Counted from the stretch's first letter, positions 26,183-35,322 are shown. The stretch is 64,000 bases of DNA from Nostoc sp. UHCC 0702 (GCA_017164015.1 CP071065.1:4813918-4877917), one strand, 5' to 3'. The notes: generated by a model from the sequence alone, not told the origin. A program made the numbers and translations.

Positions 26183-26399
26183 GAGTTAGGAGTTAGGAGT
26201 CAGTGGTCAGTGGTCAGTTGTCAGTGGTCAGTTGTCAGTTGTCAGTTGTCAGTGGTCAGTTATCAGTTGTCAGTTGTCAGTTGTCAGTTGTCAGTTGTCA
26301 GTTGTCAGTGGTCAGGGGTTATTTCTCCGCCATCCTCCTCATCTCCCTCATCACCCCTGCTCCCCTGCCCCCCTGCCCCCCTGCACCCCTGCTCCCCTA
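26164..26399. repeat. GTTAGGA, GTCAGTG/GTCAGTT and CCCCTGC tandem repeats
   Basis: GTCAGTTGTCAGTG heptamers (about 18) lie from 26199 to 26315, then CCCCTGC/CCCCTGCT units to 26399. The stop of the kinase gene lies at the end of this tract. Confidence 0.95.
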
Positions 26400-28364
26400 C
26401 AGACCGCCTTCCGGAGTCCCCTCTGGTGTCGTATTGGGAAGTTCCTGCTGGGGATTATTCTCATTAGCTGGTTTCTCGGTATCGCGAAGTTCCTGCTGAG
26501 AATTATTCTGTTTAGCTGGTTTTTCAGTATTGTCAAGCACCTGTTTGGCTAGATTTGCCGCTGCTTGTTTAAATAACGGTTCTAATTTATTTCGCCAGTA
26601 CTGAGTATTAGGCAACTTTTCAGGATGGTTTTTATAATCTAAAACTTTATCCCATTGACCATCTTCTAGTGCTTGGTTGATGTCATTAAATAAAGCATCC
26701 GCTTTAGTCCAATCTTCCTGCCATTGGTTAATGATTGCAGTGGTTTCTTTAATGCCAGAAGAAGCATTTGCCGGAATTGATTTCAGCAGTGCGATCGCTC
26801 CCACTAAATCTCCTGAATCATACTTATTTTTTGCTTGTTCTACAATCTTGCCACTATCAACACTAGGCTGTGATTGCACTGATTTTTCTGAGTCAGAATT
26901 TTCTGATTCAGAAGTTGGTGTTTTTGATATTTCTGAAGCCGGAATTACTACATCCCTAGATTTTTGTCTTGGCTTGGGAACTGGTAGAGAAGTAATTAAA
27001 GAACTATCATTTACTGTTTTAATGGCAATGCCTTGATCCCGCAGGCAAGAAATCCATTGATCATTATTGGCTATCACTTGCGAGTTTACCCAAGCCGAAC
27101 GATTAGAGTTGAGTTTAATTTCTATCCAACCTCGTTTTGTCCGGTTGCCAGTAACCTCAAACTTGGTATCATTGCCAACTGTCCGCAAAACATTATCAGA
27201 ATTAATAGAACTCGGTTCGGAACGAATATTAGAATTACCTACAACCACAGCCGAACACTTGCCCGTTGCAGCACTATTATTGCCTGTAAAATTAGCGGCG
27301 AAATCTTTGATATTAGGAAATACATTTGCTGCCAAGGCAGCTGCACCACCTGCCAATAATATGCCAATTAAAAGCGGCAATGGATCAGTTTTATTAGAGT
27401 TTTTCTGACGGGCTGGTTTGGCAGTGGCAGGATTTGCAGGGGCGACTGCAAGGGTTGGCTGGCGAGATGCTTGAGATAGAGAAATGGTTGGCTGGTAACT
27501 GTGATTTTTCAGAGATTCTTGTGGTTTGGTAACTGCCAACACAGGATTAAGGACGTTTTGACATGCTTGCAGTGCTTCCGTTACCGTTTGGTAGCGGTCT
27601 TTGAAGTGATAACGCACCATCTTGGTTAACACTGCTGCCAATCGATAGTTAACGTTTGCCAAATGCTGCCAGAGGATTTCACCTGTATCAGGGTCTTCTT
27701 GCAATTGTGCAGGCAGTACTCCTGTAAGTGCTTGGATGGCGATAATGCCAAGGGAATAGATATCACTGTTGGGACGGGGTTTACCTTGCCCTTGTTCTGT
27801 GGGCATATAACCAGGAGTGCCAATAGCCACTGTCGCAGAGGCTTGTCCGCCAACTGTCACCATTGGCGACCTTAATTGCTTCACCGCCCCAAAATCTACT
27901 AAAACTAATTTCTGGTCAGAAGTACGACGAATAATATTATCCGGCTTAATGTCGCGGTGAATCACACCTTGAGCGTGAACAAATTCTAAAATGCCCAGAA
28001 CTTCCTGCAACATTTGAATTACTTGGTCTTCACTCCATTTCTGACCAGGTATAAGTTCCTCTGTGAGGGTATGTCCTTCAATAAATTCTTGTACTAAATA
28101 AAATTCTTGGTTTTCGTCGAAGTAAGCCAGCAACCTGGGTATTTGGTCATGGTTCCCCAGTTTTTCTAAAGTTTCAGCTTCGCTGTTAAATAGACGCTTC
28201 GCAGTTTCAAAAACTCTGGGGTCAGTTGCAGGTTGCAGATGCTTGACAACGCAAATGGGGTTGCCCGGTCGCCTGGTATCTTGGGCAATATAAGTTTGAC
28301 CAAATCCTCCCGCAGCAAGGACTTTAATTACTTGGTAACGATGGTCTAATAGCTTGCCTATCAT
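26397..28364 (-). CDS. Membrane-anchored Ser/Thr protein kinase with SH3-like domain
   Basis: This is a 655-residue eukaryote-type kinase. Kinase domain about residues 10-270: AGGFGQTYIAQD loop, CVVKHL lysine, HRDIKPDNII catalytic loop, LVDFGAVK and GTPGYMPTEQ. After a Pro/Gln-rich linker comes a single membrane segment (about 330-350, LLIGILLAGGAAALAANVF), then an SH3-like module (about 365-430, CSAVVVGNSNIRSEPSSINS in parts). A Ser/Glu-rich linker and an alpha-helical end follow. The extreme C-terminus holds repeated DTEKPAxxNNxQQEL units, ending at a CCCCTGC array. It probably senses an extracytoplasmic cue; the target is unknown. Confidence 0.9.
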   Translation of the reverse strand: MIGKLLDHRYQVIKVLAAGGFGQTYIAQDTRRPGNPICVVKHLQPATDPRVFETAKRLFNSEAETLEKLGNHDQIPRLLAYFDENQEFYLVQEFIEGHTLTEELIPGQKWSEDQVIQMLQEVLGILEFVHAQGVIHRDIKPDNIIRRTSDQKLVLVDFGAVKQLRSPMVTVGGQASATVAIGTPGYMPTEQGQGKPRPNSDIYSLGIIAIQALTGVLPAQLQEDPDTGEILWQHLANVNYRLAAVLTKMVRYHFKDRYQTVTEALQACQNVLNPVLAVTKPQESLKNHSYQPTISLSQASRQPTLAVAPANPATAKPARQKNSNKTDPLPLLIGILLAGGAAALAANVFPNIKDFAANFTGNNSAATGKCSAVVVGNSNIRSEPSSINSDNVLRTVGNDTKFEVTGNRTKRGWIEIKLNSNRSAWVNSQVIANNDQWISCLRDQGIAIKTVNDSSLITSLPVPKPRQKSRDVVIPASEISKTPTSESENSDSEKSVQSQPSVDSGKIVEQAKNKYDSGDLVGAIALLKSIPANASSGIKETTAIINQWQEDWTKADALFNDINQALEDGQWDKVLDYKNHPEKLPNTQYWRNKLEPLFKQAAANLAKQVLDNTEKPAKQNNSQQELRDTEKPANENNPQQELPNTTPEGTPEGGL

Positions 28365-28526
28365 ATGATTCCCCAGAGTTATTACCTAAATTTTCCAGCT
28401 AGTAATAAATATCTCCAAATTTTCTGCAATCAAATCCGCTATCTTGAGAAAAGATTTAGACTAAAACTCAGCTTTTTAATAAATCCAGACTGTTAATTTT
28501 TCTTTTAGTGCCTCTGTTGACTACCG

Positions 28527-29015
28527 ATGCCACCTAGAATAACAAACCCAGTCACATGGCAGTATGCTGAACTTCTCATGCAACCTGCTTTCATTCGTGT
28601 TATCGATAATATTCGTAAACATCTCGATGCATCTGCCTGGAAGGGAACTTACGAAGATGTACTCATTTGGCCAGCTAGCACCACTGATGAAACGAAAGCG
28701 CTGGTAACTCAGTTGTTGCAAGACATGGAAACCGCAACAGCAGAACAAGGAGATAGAATCAGAGACACCCTTGCCCATCTGCCAATGCCCCATCCAGGAT
28801 ATCATCTGAATTTGCAACGTCAAGAGCAACAAGTAAGTATTGATTTGTGGGAACTGTGTTATCAGGTGTGTTTTCTTAACTATAGTCCAGAGAATGAAGC
28901 AGTTAATATTGATACTAGTTTAATTGATGAATTCGGTGAAGTCGATTGGCTGCGTTTGGAAGATAAAACTAAGGAGATAGTCAAGCAAGTGTTTGCAAGT
29001 TTACCAGGGGATTGA
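28527..29015 (+). CDS. Conserved cyanobacterial protein, function unknown
   Basis: This is a 162-residue soluble protein with no signal peptide or membrane segment. The sequence is mostly helical by appearance: WQYAELLMQPAFIRVIDNIRK, then ETKALVTQLLQDME and a proline-rich PMPHPGYHLNL segment, with an acidic C-terminus (EFGEVDWLRLEDKTKEIV). I do not recognise a domain. It is divergent from the Ser/Thr kinase gene (163 bp apart), which could mean shared control. A strong hairpin terminator follows its stop. Confidence 0.65.
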   Translation: MPPRITNPVTWQYAELLMQPAFIRVIDNIRKHLDASAWKGTYEDVLIWPASTTDETKALVTQLLQDMETATAEQGDRIRDTLAHLPMPHPGYHLNLQRQEQQVSIDLWELCYQVCFLNYSPENEAVNIDTSLIDEFGEVDWLRLEDKTKEIVKQVFASLPGD

Positions 29016-29020
29016 ATTTT

Positions 29021-29053
29021 AGATCCCCGACTTCTTCAAGAAGTTGGGGATCT
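29021..29053 (+). terminator. Hairpin terminator between convergent genes
   Basis: AGATCCCCGACTTCTT pairs with AAGAAGTTGGGGATCT across one base, a near-perfect palindrome. It lies between the 28527 gene and dapL, so it may end both transcripts. The same palindrome type is also a known dispersed repeat. Confidence 0.6.
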
Positions 29054-29089
29054 AAACTAAACGAGATTTTACAAAATCCCAAATTGGTA

Positions 29090-30325
29090 TTACACTTTGA
29101 ATTTCTCAGTGATCCGCTTGGTTGCTTCTTCTACATTTTGCCGGCTATTGAATGCTGAAATTCGGAAGTAGCCTTCACCCGCCGCACCAAATCCAGAACC
29201 GGGTGTACCTACAACGTTGACTGTGTGCAGCAATTTATCAAAGAATTCCCAACTGGATAAACCATTGGGGGTTTTCACCCAAACATAAGGTGCATTCACG
29301 CCACCATACACAGCCAAACCGGCTGCTGTCAGTTGTTCACGAATAATTTTGGCGTTTTCTAAATAAAAACTCACCAATGCTTTGATTTGCGCTTGCCCTT
29401 CTTGGGAGTAAACTGCTTCTGCTCCCCGTTGTACAATGTAGGATACACCATTGAATTTGGTCGATTGGCGACGGTTCCACAGTTTCCACAGTTCCACGTC
29501 TGAACCATCTGCTGCTTTTGCAGTCAAGGTTTTGGGTACAACGGTTAATGCACAACGGGTTCCGGTAAAGCCTGCATTCTTGGAGAAAGACCGAAACTCG
29601 ATCGCAACTTCTCTAGCACCATCAATTTCATAGATGGAGTGGGGAATCGACGGATCGGTGATATATGCTTCATAGGCAGCATCAAAGAAAATAATCGAGT
29701 TATTGGCTTTGGCGTAGTCTACCCATGCCTTTAAATGTTCTTTGGTAGCAGTTGCACCGGTGGGGTTATTGGGGAAACACAGATAAATTAAATCAACTTT
29801 CTTTGAGGGAATCTCGGCGGTGAAGTTGTTTTCTGCGGTAATTGGCAGATATACTAAGCCTTCAAACTCGCCTTGATCATTTGCATTCCCTGTATTTCCC
29901 GCCATGACGTTAGTATCTACATATACGGGGTAAACGGGATCTGTAACGGCGATAATGTTGTCATGTCCGAAGATGTCGAGGATATTGCCCGTGTCGCATT
30001 TGGAACCATCGGAAATAAAGATTTCCGAAGCATCTACCTCTGCTCCCCTTGCTTGGAAATCTTGGACAGCAATTTTTTCCCGTAACCAAGCATAACCTTG
30101 TTCTGGGCCGTAGCCTTTGAAGGTAGCGCGATCGCCCATTTCTTCCACAGCTAGGATCATAGCTGTGCGGCAAGCTTCTGGTAATGGTTCGGTGACATCA
30201 CCAATGCCTAAACGGATAATCTGAGCATCGGGATTGGCTTCGGCGAAAGCATTAACCCGTCGCGCAATTTCTGGAAACAGATAACCCGCTTTCAGCTTGA
30301 GGTAGTTGTCGTTAATTGTTGCCAT
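29090..30325 (-). CDS. dapL: LL-diaminopimelate aminotransferase
   Basis: At 411 residues this is the family's normal size. DapL converts tetrahydrodipicolinate to LL-diaminopimelate in one PLP-dependent step, the plant/cyanobacterial route to lysine and peptidoglycan. Visible motifs are IRLGIGDVTEPLP (residues about 37-49), CFPNNPTGA, and the PLP-lysine context FRSFSKNAGFTGTRCA. The start at 30325 gives MATINDNYLKLK, as in known DapL. A convergent gene ends 75 bp before its stop, with a palindrome between. It has no operon partner. Confidence 0.96.
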   Translation of the reverse strand: MATINDNYLKLKAGYLFPEIARRVNAFAEANPDAQIIRLGIGDVTEPLPEACRTAMILAVEEMGDRATFKGYGPEQGYAWLREKIAVQDFQARGAEVDASEIFISDGSKCDTGNILDIFGHDNIIAVTDPVYPVYVDTNVMAGNTGNANDQGEFEGLVYLPITAENNFTAEIPSKKVDLIYLCFPNNPTGATATKEHLKAWVDYAKANNSIIFFDAAYEAYITDPSIPHSIYEIDGAREVAIEFRSFSKNAGFTGTRCALTVVPKTLTAKAADGSDVELWKLWNRRQSTKFNGVSYIVQRGAEAVYSQEGQAQIKALVSFYLENAKIIREQLTAAGLAVYGGVNAPYVWVKTPNGLSSWEFFDKLLHTVNVVGTPGSGFGAAGEGYFRISAFNSRQNVEEATKRITEKFKV

Positions 30326-30489
30326 AGTAGATTTGTTGACTGATGACTTGTACTGAGCGAAGCCGAAGTACTGATGACTGTTGACAGTCAGAAATGAACA
30401 ATTAGAATGGGATATTTTTTTATTGAAAAGTCCCTAAAACAGCTTACTGCTAATTCATGTTTGGGATACATTTGTTGCTTGTAGCAATG

Positions 30490-31158
30490 TCACTCTGATG
30501 CTGTTTCTAATGCTGCTGCTACTACCCGAAAATGTTCGTCCTGCTGGAGTTTAGCGATTAACTGCTTGGCTTGGGGGTCTTGACAACCTTGAAGTGCGAT
30601 CGCAACTCGCCACCGCTTTTGCCAAGATGAATCTTCTGCAAGTTCGGTTAACAACGCCAAAGCCTGATTCTTCAGGGAAGATTTCAACACTTGACCTAAA
30701 GCGAGAATACCTGCTTCTTGAACAAATGGTGTCTCATCTTCCAGAGAATCCATTGCCAAAGCTAATAAAACCTCATGATGCTGGCTTTCCATCAGCATAT
30801 AAATCACTGAGGAACGAACTAACCAGTTGTCAGTCCGCTCAAATAGCTGTTGCAGCAAGGGAATCGCCACATCACCAAATTCCAAAAGGGAATTCGCTGC
30901 TTCAGATAGCACGTTAGCATCTCGGTTATGCTCTAGAATTTCTTGCAGAGCTTGAAATGAAGCTTCAGTGCGGTGATTGCCCAAACCCATCACAGCAAGG
31001 CGACATAATCCAACGTCTTTCTCAATAGCTAGCTTCTGGAGTATAGGCACAGCAACCTCAGATGGCAACGAGGCTAGTTCGTCTAAGGCGGCTTTGCGCT
31101 CATTCAAAGCTTTTGCACGCAGTTTCAACTCAAGAAGCTTGATCCGACTTTGATCCAT
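30490..31158 (-). CDS. HEAT-repeat protein
   Basis: This is a 222-residue protein built of helical repeats of about 30 residues: EVAVPILQKLAIEKDVGLCR, LAVMGLGNHRTEASFQALQE, ILEHNRDANVLSEAANSLLE, VAIPLLQQLFERTDNWLVRS and so on. The ATG at 31158 is chosen; a longer frame runs back through the CCCCAGT repeat and would add about 36 repeat-encoded residues. HEAT-repeat proteins in cyanobacteria include phycobilin lyase relatives of the CpcE type and scaffold proteins; I cannot assign this one. It is probably soluble. Confidence 0.75.
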   Translation of the reverse strand: MDQSRIKLLELKLRAKALNERKAALDELASLPSEVAVPILQKLAIEKDVGLCRLAVMGLGNHRTEASFQALQEILEHNRDANVLSEAANSLLEFGDVAIPLLQQLFERTDNWLVRSSVIYMLMESQHHEVLLALAMDSLEDETPFVQEAGILALGQVLKSSLKNQALALLTELAEDSSWQKRWRVAIALQGCQDPQAKQLIAKLQQDEHFRVVAAALETASE

Positions 31159-31167
31159 TGCGTAAAA

Positions 31168-31235
31168 GGGACTGGGGACTGGGGACTGGGGACTGGGGAC
31201 TGGGGACTGGGGACTGGGGACTGGGGACTGGGGAA
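31168..31235. repeat. GGGGACT heptamer array
   Basis: Nearly perfect GGGGACT/GGGACTG copies lie just upstream of the HEAT-repeat gene's start. Confidence 0.95.
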
Positions 31236-31443
31236 GTTTTCTCAAATGTATTTGCCTTGAGAGCAAATTCTATAACGGACTTCGATTGTAAAAAATATCC
31301 CACTGTTCACAGTCAACGGTCAACAGTCATCAGTCAATAGTCAACAGTCAGCAACTTCAACCGAGATAATTTATTTTTTGGAGTTCCCTAATTTTTCCAC
31401 CTTAAACCCAATCCCCAGTCCCTAGTCCCCAATCCCTAGTTCC

Positions 31444-31480
31444 GATATATCGCGATATATTCCGATATATCGTATAGTAG
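31444..31480 (+). promoter_or_regulatory. Palindromic operator and -10 box of the PadR gene
   Basis: GATATATCGCGATATAT is a near-perfect palindrome, followed by a second half-site GATATATCGTATAG. TATAGT overlaps as a possible -10 box, 25-30 bp before the ATG. TATATCGCGATATA-type sites are known for PadR/YqjI-like regulators, so autoregulation is likely. Confidence 0.65.
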
Positions 31481-31504
31481 AGAAAGTTGATTTCAAATTT
31501 ATCT

Positions 31505-32131
31505 ATGTTTAGACACTTTCGCTTTCGCGTTCCCACACCGGCATGGGCAGGAGTCAGCCAGGACGAACCATTCCATGTCAGTCATCACTTCCAGCATCGC
31601 CAGCATCATGGTAGAGAGCATGGCAAGCACTTTGTTGATGACATGTTTGGTCGTGGTTGGGGAGATGAATACCGCACTCGTCGGGGTGATATCAAGTTCC
31701 TTCTGTTGGAATTGTTATCTGAGGGCCCCAGTCATGGTTATGACCTGATTAAAGCGATGGAAGTCCGCTATGGAGGCTTTCGTCGCCTCAGTCCTGGCTC
31801 GGTGTATCCAACACTCCAGATGTTGGAAGAAGGAGGGTATCTGACGAGCGAACAGCAAAGTGGTAAGCGGGTTTATACGATTACAGATCAAGGTAGACAA
31901 CTGCTAGCAGAACGTACTCAACAGGAAACTTCAGACTCTCCTTGGGATGCTTTCAAGAGCTTTGTTAAAGGCAAGCCTCAAGAGTTTATCGAGTTGCGGA
32001 ATGTAGTAGGAGAGTTAGCTGCTGTTGTCATACAGGTGGCTCGCAGCGGCAATGTAGAGCGGATGAATCGGGTGCGTGAGCTACTTGAGGAGACTAAACG
32101 GGAAATTTACACTATCCTGTCAGAGAAATAG
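31505..32131 (+). CDS. PadR-family regulator with His-rich N-terminus (YqjI-like)
   Basis: This is a 208-residue regulator. The N-terminal tail (about residues 25-50) is rich in histidine (HVSHHFQHRQHHGREHGKHF), like the metal-sensing tail of E. coli YqjI, which controls a ferric reductase gene in response to nickel. A PadR winged-helix domain follows (about 57-135): IKFLLLELLSEGPSHGYDL, RLSPGSVYPTLQMLEEGGYL and the wing SGKRVYTITDQG. A helical dimerisation tail ends it. The start is ATG 31505; an in-frame start at 31487 adds six residues. A metal-controlled operator lies just upstream, and the next gene is a [2Fe-2S] protein 13 bp downstream. Confidence 0.88.
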   Translation: MFRHFRFRVPTPAWAGVSQDEPFHVSHHFQHRQHHGREHGKHFVDDMFGRGWGDEYRTRRGDIKFLLLELLSEGPSHGYDLIKAMEVRYGGFRRLSPGSVYPTLQMLEEGGYLTSEQQSGKRVYTITDQGRQLLAERTQQETSDSPWDAFKSFVKGKPQEFIELRNVVGELAAVVIQVARSGNVERMNRVRELLEETKREIYTILSEK

Positions 32132-32143
32132 ATAGGGTTGTCT

Positions 32144-32584
32144 ATGAAGAAACTGAAAAAGTATATCAAGCGATTGATCAAAGGCATCATTCAGCGGTTT
32201 TCTGACAATTCTCAACAACCATCGCCCCTGAGTTCTCGCCCCTCAAGCGCTGCTATTCCAACTGTTTCTCCTCGGTGGGAATCTGGTTTAGTGCTTGTGT
32301 GTTCCCAGTGTACGACAGAGCGATCGCTATCTGGCTCCCATCAACCTAGTAGAGGTGCAACGGCTTCAGAAGATTTACAGAATTGGCTGAAATCTCGGCT
32401 GAAATCTGAGGGGTTGTGGGGTGAATTTCGAGTTGTCAGCACCAGTTGTTTGGGTGTTTGTCCCAAGGGTCGCGTTGCTGTTGTCCTTGGAAGTCATGCA
32501 GGTGGAGACAATCGTCAGTCTTTGATTGTCGATGCTCAAAGCGATCGCGAACTTCTTTATTCACGCATCAAGCATCAGATTTAA
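32144..32584 (+). CDS. [2Fe-2S] thioredoxin-like ferredoxin
   Basis: This is a 146-residue protein. The C-terminal domain carries the four cysteines of thioredoxin-like [2Fe-2S] proteins: CSQC (about 48-51) and CLGVC (about 101-105) in an STSCLGVCPKGRVAVV pattern. A Lys-rich N-terminus (KKLKKYIKRLIKGIIQRF) could bind membrane or nucleic acid. AGGG precedes the ATG. It lies 13 bp after the PadR gene, so it is probably co-regulated, suggesting a role in metal homeostasis or iron-sulfur redox control. No reductase is adjacent. Confidence 0.82.
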   Translation: MKKLKKYIKRLIKGIIQRFSDNSQQPSPLSSRPSSAAIPTVSPRWESGLVLVCSQCTTERSLSGSHQPSRGATASEDLQNWLKSRLKSEGLWGEFRVVSTSCLGVCPKGRVAVVLGSHAGGDNRQSLIVDAQSDRELLYSRIKHQI

Positions 32585-32627
32585 ACTTGTTAGCCCAGTC
32601 GCAGATCAGGATACTTTGATCGAGACT

Positions 32628-32651
32628 CAGATGCCTGATTTTAGGCATCTG
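32628..32651 (+). terminator. Rho-independent-type terminator of the PadR operon
   Basis: CAGATGCC pairs with GGCATCTG around TGATTTTA. It lies 44 bp after the [2Fe-2S] gene stop. The downstream T-run is weak (GGGTTATTAAC), so it may be a plain hairpin. Confidence 0.5.
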
Positions 32652-32973
32652 GGTTATTAACATGTGCTGGTGTGGGTCGAATATAGGTCATATACGGTAA
32701 AAAACTGAATATTATTTTTGTATAAAAAAAACTGATACAATTGTGCTAGACTTGACGAATTCACTTAAATTTTCAAGTTTTGTAACAAAAATATGCAAAG
32801 GCTGACCTCAAAATCAAGCAAGTTGTAAGTAATTACATAGAGCTAACTTGCTTAGTGATGATCTAAAACATGATCAATGGTGAGCGATCGCACTTGATAA
32901 AAGCCTAAACATGATTCTCGTGGTCAAGCAAGGATACACTGTGTAACCATGCAACAGTTGTATAAAGGATGGT

Positions 32974-33135
32974 GTGAACCCGAGCGTAGACACACTACGA
33001 CTTGTCGTCAGAAACGCTAGGTATAAGTTAGCTGTGGCGGCAGAAAAAGTCATCCATCTGCCTGGGAAATTGTTGCACAATGATATTAATGATAAATTTC
33101 TACTTAGGTGCGTAACTGGCGCTATGTCGGTGTGA
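32974..33135 (+). CDS. Possible small protein (53 codons, GTG start)
   Basis: The frame reads as starting at GTG with NPSVDTLRLVVRNARYKLAV and continuing to CVTGAMSV, ending in TGA. AAGGAT lies a few bases upstream, and the composition is ordinary. No family is recognised, and the same frame has a stop at 32944, so it could be a remnant of a longer gene. It is uncertain whether it is real. Confidence 0.25.
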   Translation: MNPSVDTLRLVVRNARYKLAVAAEKVIHLPGKLLHNDINDKFLLRCVTGAMSV

Positions 33136-33439
33136 TGGCTAACAACAACCAATATACGTCTGTATTGTAATTGTCTTCAAACCACGGCGGTAAATCAAGA
33201 TCTGTCAGTTTGGTTTTTGACAACTTCTCTTTTGGGGTTAGAATCAAAACTGGATTTTACAGTCGAGGAGGGTGATTGTGGTAGCAATAACGTAGGCAGT
33301 CTTTTAAAAGACAGGTGGCAAAAAACATAAATCATCGTAGATATACTTAAATAATCTATCTAAAAGTAACCTAGCAAAGGAGGACATCAAAAACAGCATA
33401 TCTCAGGAGGAGAAAGTCGCTCACCAATGACTGTCATCA

Positions 33440-33576
33440 GGAGCCAGTGCGTTGTGGTGTTAGCGTAGCGTTAGCGACGTAGGAGCGTCGGGGGTCGCAG
33501 TCTTGGAGGTTTCCGCCGATTGCGATCTCCCGAACCCGAAGGGAGGTTCCCTCGTTGAGTGCAACTGGCGTTCAAC
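33440..33576. repeat. Small dispersed repeat (GGAGCCAGTGCGTTG...GCAACTGGCG)
   Basis: The ends match the 39061-39104 repeat in opposite orientation. The interior has TAGCGTAGCGTTAGCG and GGAGGTTTCC palindromes. Confidence 0.7.
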
Positions 33577-34265
33577 ACAATTAGATATCCAACTTAAATG
33601 TGTAACAGCCGATCATATCAACTAGCAAAATTATCGAATTATTGATAGCAATTGAAATAGTATGCAGGATAGATTTTCTCACATTGCCAATAGATTAGTC
33701 AAACTGTAAATGAGACTTGAATTCTGTGAATAGCAAAATTTTGCAGATTCGTCATTATTATAAAAACCCAAAAAAACTCTTAATCAAGTATATGCTTAAC
33801 CCAATGTTAAAATTTGGTTAACATAATCTTAATAATGTTCAACAAGATAAATAGCTACTATAATTTTACATCATAAATGATTGTTAATTGATGCGAAATC
33901 ATCGAATTTTAAGGTTGAAGATAACTAATATAGCAGTCCGAAATGATTTGTGAAATTTTCTCTTTCTTTTTTTACAGACGGACACTTTCACGCCAGTTGT
34001 TACCATACCCTGCGGGTTCTCCAAAGGAGTACAAAAAACTGCACGAAGTGCAAGGGTGTACTGGTTTCTCAAACGGAGAAACCCACAGTATTCGCCAGGG
34101 TTGGGAAACTTATCTTTTGCGATGGGGCTTTTTTTTGACGAAAGTGCCTTTTTATTGGCATCCTACCTTTCGATAAATTATTGCGCGTTCAATAAAGTTT
34201 GTAATTATGACAACTAAGATAAAATTACGATATTGGTAATCAATAATTAACAGGAAAATTGGCAC

Positions 34266-34877
34266 ATGTCTAGAAATAGTTATCAGGTGAGAAAATTTTA
34301 CCAAATTGTAGTAGATAGTACTACAAAAACATCTTCTAAATTGAAAAGCATATTAGAATTTTGGTATCTGAGCCTAATTGAATCTGTACCTTTTTTGATT
34401 GCTTGCGCTGTGTTTTTAAGCGTCATCAGTTTAAAAAGCCCTATCTTACTTTTTTGTATGCTACTTGGCAGTCTGATAGCAATAGTCATACACAAAATTG
34501 GTCAGCAAGTGGACTTACCAAAGAAATGGGTTGTACCATTACAAATTTTGGCAGTAGTCACGATTCTCAGTTTGTTTTGGTTAGACTACTTTGCAGCCCC
34601 TGCACAAGCACAATTTTTTAAGAAAGCTGAAGATTTCTTTAAAAACAACCTGACACAAGGTGCAACAACAAATAGTACTGGCACTAATACAGCAGTGAGT
34701 TTAATTTTCAACGTATTGAGAGGAATTTACTTACTTTATATTGCCATTTCTCTAATTGGTGTGATTAACGCAGTGCGAAAAGATGAAGATTGGCAAAGCG
34801 TTGCTAGAGTTCCTTTATTGGTGGTACTTGCTGTGACTATTGCCGATGTCCTCACAGGCTTTGTGATTGGTGGGTGA
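34266..34877 (+). CDS. VirB2-like membrane protein (putative pilin of a T4SS-like cluster)
   Basis: This is a 203-residue protein. Three membrane segments lie in the first 115 residues, then a signal-peptidase-like AAPAQAQ site, a hydrophilic region and two closing membrane helices (about 145-165 and 180-200). The last 85 residues have VirB2/TrbC pilin topology. The long N-terminal membrane part is unlike normal VirB2 prepilins. It is the first gene of a nine-gene run, 52 bp before the VirB3-like gene. Assignment rests on topology and position; sequence identity to known pilins was not tested. Confidence 0.55.
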   Translation: MSRNSYQVRKFYQIVVDSTTKTSSKLKSILEFWYLSLIESVPFLIACAVFLSVISLKSPILLFCMLLGSLIAIVIHKIGQQVDLPKKWVVPLQILAVVTILSLFWLDYFAAPAQAQFFKKAEDFFKNNLTQGATTNSTGTNTAVSLIFNVLRGIYLLYIAISLIGVINAVRKDEDWQSVARVPLLVVLAVTIADVLTGFVIGG

Positions 34878-34929
34878 TAGTATTAGGTAATTAATTCATA
34901 CCAAATCATGCAAAATTCAGTAACTTGTT

Positions 34930-35322
34930 ATGGCTGAAAAAGGAGAACAAGAATTTCGTCCAGTTAATCAAATATTAGGCAGCCAACCATCATTAGGGCC
35001 ACTTCCCGCCGATCAAATTTTTCCCTGGATAGTCATTGCTTTAACTTCATATTTTATTGTCAATGGAATTTTTGGGGGACTGTTTGCAGACGAATTTCAA
35101 AGATGGTTGTGGACGATACTAATTGCCGGTTGGGGAGTAGCTACTTGGTGGATATTAACTGGTGGTAGGAGTTGGCGATTTTTAAGTAAATTTATTGGAG
35201 TTCCCACTTGGACTAGAGGCTTTGCTCGTTATCAAAGCTTGCTGGAAGTTAACCATGAAGCAAAAAATCGGAAAAAAAGGCATCGGCATCGCAGGTCAAG
35301 AAGTAAGATTAACACCATTTGA
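34930..35322 (+). CDS. VirB3-like membrane protein
   Basis: This is a 130-residue protein with two closely spaced membrane segments (about residues 30-48 and 60-78) after a short N-terminus (VNQILGSQPSLGPLPADQ), and a basic C-terminal tail ending RKKRHRHRRSRSK. Small size, double-helix hairpin and position just before VirB4 fit the VirB3/TraL role of inner-membrane partner of VirB4. Its 3' end overlaps the VirB4-like start by 68 bp, suggesting coupled translation. I rely on order and topology. Confidence 0.55.
   Translation: MAEKGEQEFRPVNQILGSQPSLGPLPADQIFPWIVIALTSYFIVNGIFGGLFADEFQRWLWTILIAGWGVATWWILTGGRSWRFLSKFIGVPTWTRGFARYQSLLEVNHEAKNRKKRHRHRRSRSKINTI

Larger units (their letters stand above)
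32660..34265. other. 1.6-kb largely non-coding region before the type IV-like operon
   Basis: It holds a possible 53-codon frame and a dispersed palindromic repeat, both listed below. From 33590 to 34265 the DNA is AT-rich. Frames such as 33943-34176 give Phe/Tyr-rich products with no recognisable family, so I see no supported gene there. A promoter for the downstream cluster must lie in the last few hundred bases, but no clear box is identified. Confidence 0.5.

Noticed and set aside
32874..33152. Minus-strand 92-codon frame
   Set aside because: No recognisable family, no ribosome site, and it overlaps a more plausible plus-strand frame; composition is not protein-like.
33943..34176. 77-codon plus-strand frame rich in Phe/Arg/Tyr
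   Set aside because: It crosses AT-rich and hairpin sequence. No start site evidence and no recognisable family.
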